5,428 bases of DNA from Treponema sp. Its GTDB lineage: Bacteria > Spirochaetota > Spirochaetia > Treponematales > Breznakiellaceae. Positions 1 to 4,352 of the stretch are shown here, piece after piece (positions within the stretch are counted from its first letter, which is position 1; each line of letters starts with the position of its first letter). Under the pieces are notes generated by a model. That model had not been told where the DNA came from and did no database searches. It saw only the letters and a list, made by a program, of their open reading frames with translations. The stretch spans positions 1,174 to 6,601 of the forward strand of contig WQTB01000067.1 in the NCBI GenBank assembly GCA_009786495.1, given 5' to 3'. Made by a program: the position numbers and the translations under genes.

Positions 1-606
1 GAAAGGGTTATCGATCAATATTCCAAGGACGGCCAGAACGGATCGCGCACAGTGATAGTCTTTCAAAGCCCCGCGAATGTCGCGGGAACGCGCTTTCTGA
101 CAATGGACACCGCTTCCGGCGGAAGTGATCTCTGGATTTTCCTGCCAAGCCTCGGCAGGGTGCGAAGGGTTGCCGCTTCCGAAAGCAGCGGCAGTTTTAT
201 GGGCACTGATTTTTCGTATGATGATATGTCCTTCATGGACAGGGATGTTTCCCTTGATACCCACACGCTGGTAAGGGAAGAATCTCTGAACAGCCGCGCC
301 TGTTATGTTGTACGATCGGTTCCTTTGGACAGATCGTGGCAGTACTCGGCGACTGTTACATGGATCGATAAAGCCAATTTCCTGATCTATAAAACAGAAA
401 TGTACAATAACCGCAATGAGCTTATCAAAGTGATGGAAATGTCCGATTTCAGGGAAGTTCAGGGACGTTTAACGCCCATGCAGACAAAGGTATCCACAGT
501 GACAGCGGGAACATCAACCACTATATTTATAGATATTTTAAGATATAATGATAATATTCCTGAAAGCGTTTTTACGACTTCATATCTTGAAACAGGAAGA
601 CCGTAA
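1..606 (+). CDS. Outer-membrane lipoprotein-sorting (LolA-like, COG2834) protein, 5' truncated
   Basis: The reading frame is open from base 1, so the N-terminus, including any signal peptide, lies upstream; 201 residues and the TAA stop are visible. A GTG at 52 could be taken as a start, but the frame continues upstream with protein-like sequence, so I treat the gene as partial. Family signatures are DLWIFLPSLGRVRRV (visible residues 43-57) and SGSFMGTDFSYDDM (63-76), followed by beta-strand-rich sequence containing TVTWIDKANFLIYKTEMY. This matches the LolA-like fold of COG2834 proteins, half-barrels that bind lipid or lipoprotein in the periplasm. Family members are usually about 250 residues, so roughly 50 are missing. 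They are often encoded beside RND/MMPL exporters, which would be expected upstream. The barrel gene follows closely, which suggests one transcript. The family call is strong; the cargo is unknown. Confidence 0.85.
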   Translation, partial: ERVIDQYSKDGQNGSRTVIVFQSPANVAGTRFLTMDTASGGSDLWIFLPSLGRVRRVAASESSGSFMGTDFSYDDMSFMDRDVSLDTHTLVREESLNSRACYVVRSVPLDRSWQYSATVTWIDKANFLIYKTEMYNNRNELIKVMEMSDFREVQGRLTPMQTKVSTVTAGTSTTIFIDILRYNDNIPESVFTTSYLETGRP

Positions 607-625
607 TAAAGGTGAAGCATGAAGC

Positions 626-630
626 GAGGA
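626..630 (+). promoter_or_regulatory. Ribosome binding site deciding the ATG 636 start
   Basis: GAGGA lies 5 bases before ATG 636. The alternative in-frame GTG at 612 has no purine-rich element at a suitable distance and would put the charged stretch KHEARID in front of an otherwise normal signal peptide. The ATG is therefore preferred. Confidence 0.7.
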
Positions 631-635
631 TTGAT

Positions 636-2102
636 ATGTACAAAAAAATTGTTTTAATAATTATCGCCGGTATTTTCGTCAACGGACAGGTTTGGACGCA
701 GGATTTTGGCTTTGGGTTCGGTTTTGACGATGTTGATTCCGGCGGCTCCTCAGGCGGTTTTTTAAATTCTTTATCGGTTTCTATCGGCGGTGAAGTTTCG
801 GCGGCTGTTATCGGATATTTCGACGAAATGATAAAAGGCGCGGACAGTATCGTAACAAGAGATATGTTCATGTTTTCCGGAAAATTAAATTTTCTTGCGA
901 AGTCATCGCTTGCCCAGGCCGTGATAAATCTAAAACTTGTTCCGGCTCTTGTTCCTGTAAGCATTGACGAAGCGTATCTTAACGTCTTTTACGGCGGCTT
1001 TGACATATCCGCGGGGCTGAAAAAAGTCGCGTGGGGCAAGGCGGATCAATTCGGCCCGCTTGATGTTATCAATATGCCCGACGCGTCAAAAATATTTATC
1101 GAAATGGCGGATAACACAAGCCTTATGGGCGTAAAAATCGCCAACCCGATGATTCACGCTTCGTTCAGATTCGGACAGTTTTCCAAAATCGAAGGAATAT
1201 TCCTGCCCAATTTTGAAATTGTCAGCATGGCTGTATCGTCCATGTTCGACGGCTCAAGTGAATTTTTATCTTTGGTAAGTTCTCCTGTTTCCGATAAATG
1301 GATACCTGCGAGCATGAATAAGTTATATGACAATGATGGAAATTTATTAATGCCTTTTAAAAAGACGGATACTTCCGGTCTTGATTACGCGCAGGCGGGA
1401 CTCAGGTTTACCACTACAATCGGAAGCGCTGATATTGGCATACAGTATTTTTACGGACGAATGTTTCAGCCCGCCGCAAAATTTAACCTTCCAAAAAATC
1501 AAATCCCGGATATGAATGACCTGGGAAACCCGGATAATTATCCGTCTTTTGAATTTTTATTTAACATATACCATCAGGCCGGGCTTGATTATGCGCAGGT
1601 AATCGCGGGTTTTAACATCAGGGCGGAAGTTGCAGCTAACATTACGGAAGACCTGAAAGGTGACGACGGACTTGTTTACAATCCTTCCATCGGGTGGTCT
1701 TTCGGGTTCGATCGCAATCTTTTTGCCGGCATTAATTTGAATGTACAGGGAAACGGGACGGTACGGCTTTTTAATGATAAAATCGGCAGCAGCGGCGAAC
1801 CTTTTGATCAATATTATAATTTAAACCCGAATTATGACGTTGAGTACGATACGTCAATGACATCGACAAGGATCACCGCGATGCTTTCCAGGAAATTCAT
1901 GCGCGATGAACTTGAACTGCGCGCCGCGGTTGTCTGGGGCATAGAAGACATGGACTTCGCGATTATTCCCGCTTTGATCTGGACAAGAGACGAATTGCGC
2001 GCGGCGTTTTCAGGCGGTTTTTTCATTGGCGAAAGGGACGGGCAGCTTGGGCAGTATAAATATAATAATTTTTTAAAGCTGTCTGTAACATATATATTTT
2101 AA
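636..2102 (+). CDS. Predicted outer-membrane beta-barrel protein, DUF1302-like
   Basis: The product is 488 residues from ATG 636. It begins MYKK followed by a hydrophobic core (about residues 5-15) and a likely signal-peptidase site near VNG (15-17) or VWTQ (19-22), so it should be exported. The mature protein opens with an odd Phe/Gly/Asp stretch, DFGFGFGFDD (23-32), and a Gly/Ser linker. The rest alternates polar and hydrophobic residues in the manner of barrel strands and ends LSVTYIF. A terminal Phe is the usual recognition signal for BAM-dependent outer-membrane insertion. WGKAD (133-137) followed by DVIN (143-146) resembles the WGEAD...DVVNP block of DUF1302 proteins, which are often found with COG2834 proteins and RND exporters. 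The gene starts 29 bases after its neighbour's stop, with no promoter between, so the two are probably co-transcribed. An outer-membrane channel or acceptor for the cargo is inferred. The barrel call is firm; the family assignment is moderate. Confidence 0.75.
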   Translation: MYKKIVLIIIAGIFVNGQVWTQDFGFGFGFDDVDSGGSSGGFLNSLSVSIGGEVSAAVIGYFDEMIKGADSIVTRDMFMFSGKLNFLAKSSLAQAVINLKLVPALVPVSIDEAYLNVFYGGFDISAGLKKVAWGKADQFGPLDVINMPDASKIFIEMADNTSLMGVKIANPMIHASFRFGQFSKIEGIFLPNFEIVSMAVSSMFDGSSEFLSLVSSPVSDKWIPASMNKLYDNDGNLLMPFKKTDTSGLDYAQAGLRFTTTIGSADIGIQYFYGRMFQPAAKFNLPKNQIPDMNDLGNPDNYPSFEFLFNIYHQAGLDYAQVIAGFNIRAEVAANITEDLKGDDGLVYNPSIGWSFGFDRNLFAGINLNVQGNGTVRLFNDKIGSSGEPFDQYYNLNPNYDVEYDTSMTSTRITAMLSRKFMRDELELRAAVVWGIEDMDFAIIPALIWTRDELRAAFSGGFFIGERDGQLGQYKYNNFLKLSVTYIF

Positions 2103-2140
2103 TTAAGGATTAAATTCCGTAAAATACTTAAAAATATTCC

Positions 2141-2169
2141 TTGCCCGCGAATTATCTGGATGCTATAAT
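2141..2169 (+). promoter_or_regulatory. Sigma70-type promoter of the 62-residue membrane protein gene
   Basis: TTGCCC (2141-2146) and a perfect TATAAT (2164-2169) are separated by 17 bases, and TGC just before the -10 box gives an extended -10 element. The expected transcription start is near 2176, giving a leader of about 24 bases before ATG 2200. This is the best promoter in the window and separates the small gene from the barrel operon. Confidence 0.8.
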
Positions 2170-2199
2170 TACCATAAAATTTCATTAGGAGGATTAATT

Positions 2200-2388
2200 A
2201 TGAGATTATCTGCGCCAAAAAACATTGTTTTTATTATCAGCATTATTTTGATCATCGTCGGGGTGATCGCTTATCTGGCTTTCGGAGGCTCCGGCGGATT
2301 CCTTTATACCCTGCATAAAATCGCTATTTGGATTGTAACCGGCGGCGGCGTCTTGCTCTCGCTGGGCGTATTGCTTAAAGGTTTCTAG
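2200..2388 (+). CDS. Small two-span membrane protein, 62 residues
   Basis: AGGAGG (2187-2192) sits 7 bases before ATG 2200, which makes the start clear. The N-terminus MRLSAPKN is short and basic. It is followed by a first membrane segment (about 9-28, Ile/Val-rich), a glycine-rich loop with LHK (29-40), a second segment (about 41-58), and the tail LLKGF. Both termini and the positive charges suggest that the ends face the cytoplasm. The MxLSAPK opening and LLKGx ending resemble small conserved hypothetical membrane proteins that I recall from several bacterial phyla; that resemblance is from memory and no function is attached to it. There is no Cys, catalytic motif or lipobox. The gene has its own promoter and terminator, so it appears to be expressed independently. 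It is unlikely to be a toxin, because no partner gene or antisense RNA is apparent, but this cannot be excluded. Confidence 0.85.
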   Translation: MRLSAPKNIVFIISIILIIVGVIAYLAFGGSGGFLYTLHKIAIWIVTGGGVLLSLGVLLKGF

Positions 2389-2410
2389 AAAGCGTTTTTT
2401 AGTGCGCTGA

Positions 2411-2464
2411 AAAAGCCGCAGGTTCAACGCCTAATATTTTGGCGATGTCCGGCGGCTTTTTTTT
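2411..2464 (+). terminator. Intrinsic terminator with a two-tier hairpin
   Basis: AAAAGCCGC (2411-2419) pairs perfectly with GCGGCTTTT (2452-2460), extended inward past a mismatch by GG (2421-2422) with CC (2449-2450). An inner stem of CGCC (2428-2431) with GGCG (2441-2444) caps it. Eight T residues (2457-2464) follow the stem. It begins 22 bases after the stop of the small membrane protein gene and should end that transcript. The large apical region is longer than in a minimal terminator. Confidence 0.8.
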
Positions 2465-2533
2465 GTTGTAAAATTTTGTGTAATTGACGCATCTAATCAT
2501 TCCCTGCGTTTAATTTAAATTTTAAGTTTTTTC

Positions 2534-2562
2534 TTGCTAATTTTGTGATGTAAGTATAAAAT
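2534..2562 (+). promoter_or_regulatory. Candidate promoter for the helix-hairpin-helix-like gene
   Basis: TTGCTA (2534-2539) and TAAAAT (2557-2562) are separated by 17 bases, giving a leader of roughly 49 bases. The area is very AT-rich and an overlapping choice, TTGTGA (2543-2548) with TATAAG (2565-2570), is also possible, so the exact boxes are uncertain. A promoter is expected here because a terminator lies just upstream. Confidence 0.5.
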
Positions 2563-2604
2563 TATATAAGCCAACGGGGTGTTATCCTCTGGTTATATTT
2601 TTTT

Positions 2605-2610
2605 AAGGAG
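2605..2610 (+). promoter_or_regulatory. Ribosome binding site deciding the ATG 2618 start
   Basis: AAGGAG is placed 7 bases before ATG 2618. An in-frame GTG at 2579 would add 13 residues, but it would place this ideal site inside the coding region and has no comparable site of its own. The ATG is therefore taken as the start. Confidence 0.8.
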
Positions 2611-2617
2611 TTTCAAT

Positions 2618-2830
2618 ATGGATCTTAGCAAGGCAGTAGACAAGGCTTATGAGAAAAAGACATTTAAAGAAATCGCGGATGCTCCGGTTTCCGCTATTCA
2701 GGGCGTAAGCGAAGGCGATGCCCAGAAGCTGAAAGAAGCTTTTGGCGTAAAGACGGTTAAGGATTTAGCCAAGCTCAAATATGTAAAATGGGCTCAGGCA
2801 ATTGTTACTTTCGCTGATTTAGAAAAATAA
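2618..2830 (+). CDS. Small helix-hairpin-helix-like protein, 70 residues
   Basis: Starting at ATG 2618 the product is 70 residues, highly charged and predicted to be helical. Residues 1-20 form a Lys-rich first helix. PVSAIQGVSEGDAQKLKEAF (23-42) followed by GVKTVKDLAKL (43-53) has the pattern helix, G-V-S hairpin, helix, then the G-x-x-T-V-x-D-L-A signature of helix-hairpin-helix folds. The end, KYVKWAQAIVTFADLEK, carries the single Trp. Small stand-alone proteins of this kind occur in several phyla with no assigned role. The fold often contacts the DNA backbone non-specifically, but here the hairpin reads GVSEGD rather than the common GIGPK, so DNA binding is only a possibility and a protein-protein role is equally open. 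There is no signal peptide, so it should be cytoplasmic. The gene stands alone between a terminator and a perfect inverted repeat. Confidence 0.8.
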   Translation: MDLSKAVDKAYEKKTFKEIADAPVSAIQGVSEGDAQKLKEAFGVKTVKDLAKLKYVKWAQAIVTFADLEK

Positions 2831-2838
2831 TCATTTAC

Positions 2839-2877
2839 GGAGAAATAATATTTTTGTAAAAAAAATATTATTTCTCC
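2839..2877 (+). terminator. Perfect 17-bp inverted repeat, probable transcription terminator or mRNA-end hairpin
   Basis: Bases 2839-2855 are exactly complementary to 2861-2877 around a 5-base loop (GTAAA). The repeat lies 8 bases after the stop of the helix-hairpin-helix-like gene, as expected for a 3' end. The stem is AU-rich with a GGAG/CTCC base, and the bases after it (TATTTATTT) are only a weak U-tract. It may therefore terminate inefficiently, stabilise the transcript, or act in both directions. Confidence 0.65.
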
Positions 2878-2951
2878 TATTTATTTAAAAATACAGATTA
2901 ACATTTTTATATCTTGCAAATTTTTATGTTAAATTTATTAAGGAGGAAATT

Positions 2952-3527
2952 ATGGCTTCATCGGCATTAAGTATTTTATCAGGGATCGGAGCTGCCGCGG
3001 CGGGACTGGCAGGAGAAAAAGTATCCAAGAGCGGATCGATTCCGGGTCTGGATATTGCGACAATCGTTCCGGCGCTTTTAGGACAGAAAGCTGGCGGCAG
3101 CGGCGTTTTAGGCAAAGTCGCGTCGGTCGCGTCTGTCGCGTCAAAAGCGGGACTGCTTAAAAATGTAGATTTAGGCAGCATCGCGGAGCTTGCAGGTTCA
3201 TTAATTTCCGCAAAAAAAACCACAGCAAAAACCACCGCCGCGTCTGATAAAGGCGGGGTCGCAGGTCTTGCCGCCGCGATAATGGGCGGTGACGGAACTG
3301 GCTCAAGCCTTGCGTCGATCGCGTCAGCTGCTTTAAAATTGGGAAAAACCGCGGAAGATGATAAAGGTCTTAAGGGAATGGCTTCCGATTTAGGCAGCAC
3401 GCTGGCGGGCAAATTCGGCGTTTCATTCGGCGGATCGGCGACCGCGGTAAAAGCGCTTGATAAAGTGCTGGAAAAAGATACCAAAACAGATCTTTTTAAA
3501 TCAATTTTAAGCGGGCTTGCCAAATAA
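2952..3527 (+). CDS. Ala/Gly/Ser-rich protein of unknown function, 191 residues
   Basis: AGGAGG (2941-2946) lies 5 bases before ATG 2952, an excellent start. I do not recognise the protein with confidence. By hand count, Ala, Gly and Ser make up about 47% of it (35, 30 and 25 residues), and it has no Arg, Cys, His, Trp or Tyr; all basic residues are Lys. There is no classical signal peptide, although the first 20 residues are mildly hydrophobic. Related helical units seem to recur: GLDIATIVPALLG (32-44), NVDLGSIAELAGSL (71-84), SSLASIASAALKLG (118-131) and GLKGMASDLGSTLAG (139-153), separated by Gly/Lys/Thr-rich linkers. A triple VAS stands at 56-64. The C-terminal 30 residues form a more ordinary charged helix. 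The style loosely recalls DUF937/YidB-like glycine-rich proteins, but I cannot claim membership. A good ribosome site and a monocistronic setting suggest appreciable expression. It is a real gene with unknown function. Confidence 0.8.
   Translation: MASSALSILSGIGAAAAGLAGEKVSKSGSIPGLDIATIVPALLGQKAGGSGVLGKVASVASVASKAGLLKNVDLGSIAELAGSLISAKKTTAKTTAASDKGGVAGLAAAIMGGDGTGSSLASIASAALKLGKTAEDDKGLKGMASDLGSTLAGKFGVSFGGSATAVKALDKVLEKDTKTDLFKSILSGLAK
3117..3143 (+). repeat. Three tandem 9-base units inside the Ala/Gly/Ser-rich gene
   Basis: The unit GTCGCGTCN occurs three times in succession (3117-3125, 3126-3134, 3135-3143), differing only at the last base. It is in frame and encodes VAS-VAS-VAS. The third-position differences (G, T, A) are synonymous. 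The unit length is a multiple of three, so copy-number change would keep the frame. Confidence 0.85.
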
Positions 3528-3571
3528 CAGGAAGTCTTTATTTTTAATTCCTCCCCGGTGATTAATCGTTT

Positions 3572-3580
3572 TGATATAAA
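3572..3580 (+). promoter_or_regulatory. Possible extended -10 promoter element for the ThuA-like operon
   Basis: TGATATAAA gives an extended -10 (TGn followed by TATAAA at 3575-3580) 33 bases before ATG 3614. No convincing -35 box is found 16-18 bases upstream, where the sequence is C-rich. It is proposed because the gene needs a start signal if it is not read through from the gene upstream. Confidence 0.35.
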
Positions 3581-3613
3581 AAATTTTATTTATTTTATTT
3601 ATTGAGGAATGTG

Positions 3614-4342
3614 ATGAATAAAAAAGCAATGATATTATGCGGCGGCTGGGACGGACATGAGCCAAAACTTGTAACGGAACGTTTTAAAAATTTTCTTGCC
3701 GGAGAAAATTTTGATGTGGCTGTTGAAGAAGATGTTCAGATTGTTACAAATAAAGAAAAGCTCGCGGAGCTTGATCTTTTTATTCCTGTCTGGACAATGT
3801 GCAAGGACGCGCTCGGCTACGGTTTTTTCGAGCCGCTGCTTGAAGCCGTAGGCGGAGGCCTTGGTATGGCAGGCTGTCACGGCGGAATGTGCGATTCTTT
3901 CAGAAACAGCGTCGAGTATCAGTTTATAACAGGGGCTAACTGGGTTTCCCATCCAGGCGGCGACGGAACAAAGTACAGAATTAATATTATCAGTAAATCA
4001 AATCCCATCTCTGAAGGCATCGAAGATTTTGACGTTTCTTCCGAACAGTATTATCTTCATGTTGATCCGGCAAACGAAGTGCTTGCGACAACAAGATTTC
4101 CGACAGTGCGGTGGTATCATTCAGCTAACGGTGAAGTTGACGTGCCGCAGGTCTGGACAAGAAAATGGGGATACGGCAGGGTTTTTTACAACGCGTTAGG
4201 CCATCACAACGATGTGTTTGACATTCCCGAAGCGTGGGAGCTGATGAAGCGCGGATTGCTTTGGGCAGCGGAAGGCAGGGAGATTGCGCGCAGGAAGGGA
4301 TTAAAAGCAGATGACTGGAAGAGTCCCGTTAAAATGTATTAA
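3614..4342 (+). CDS. ThuA-like protein (trehalose-utilisation family, PF06283)
   Basis: The start at ATG 3614 is preferred over TTG 3602 and GTG 3611, because GAGGAA (3604-3609) lies just before it and MNKKAMILCGG is a typical opening first beta strand. The product is 242 residues, the usual size for a single ThuA domain. Family blocks are GGWDGHEP (10-17), GCHGGMCDSFR (87-97), HPGG (113-116), SEQYYLHVDP (143-152) and GRVFYNALGHHNDVF (188-202). ThuA proteins have a fold like class I glutamine amidotransferases. C88 sits in the nucleophile-elbow-like block, but whether it is catalytic is not established by the sequence. In rhizobia, ThuA works with the dehydrogenase ThuB on trehalose and related disaccharides through 3-keto derivatives. 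Here a dehydrogenase gene follows directly, which supports a sugar or sugar-derivative role. No signal peptide is present, so it is cytoplasmic. The family is secure; the substrate is unknown. Confidence 0.92.
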   Translation: MNKKAMILCGGWDGHEPKLVTERFKNFLAGENFDVAVEEDVQIVTNKEKLAELDLFIPVWTMCKDALGYGFFEPLLEAVGGGLGMAGCHGGMCDSFRNSVEYQFITGANWVSHPGGDGTKYRINIISKSNPISEGIEDFDVSSEQYYLHVDPANEVLATTRFPTVRWYHSANGEVDVPQVWTRKWGYGRVFYNALGHHNDVFDIPEAWELMKRGLLWAAEGREIARRKGLKADDWKSPVKMY

Positions 4343-4352
4343 GGAGAAATAA

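Noticed and set aside
572..964. 130-residue - strand frame across the junction of the first two genes
   Set aside because: It overlaps the end of the LolA-like gene and the signal peptide region of the barrel gene, both well supported, and has no family features.
2105..2142. Possible hairpin AAGGA/TCCTT after the barrel gene
   Set aside because: It has only 5 paired bases with a long loop, no T-run after it, and it overlaps the start of the -35 box; not convincing as a terminator.
2484..2514. TTGACG with TTTAAT as an alternative promoter upstream of the helix-hairpin-helix-like gene
   Set aside because: The 19-base spacer is too long and the -10 lacks the important second-position A; the TTGCTA/TAAAAT pair nearer the gene fits better.
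2898..2930. TTAACA with an AT-rich downstream stretch as a promoter for the Ala/Gly/Ser-rich gene
   Set aside because: No -10 box of acceptable quality occurs at 16-18 bases; in such AT-rich sequence partial matches are expected by chance.
2924..3523. 199-residue open frame on the - strand covering the Ala/Gly/Ser-rich gene
   Set aside because: It is a mirror of the biased Ala/Gly/Ser codons of the + strand gene; it has no ribosome site as good as AGGAGG at 2941 and its sequence looks like random low-complexity Pro/Ala/Ser.
3529..3552. Possible hairpin AGGAA/TTCCT after the Ala/Gly/Ser-rich gene
   Set aside because: The stem is 5 bp and is followed by CCCCGG rather than a T-run, so it is not supported as an intrinsic terminator; how this transcript ends is unclear.
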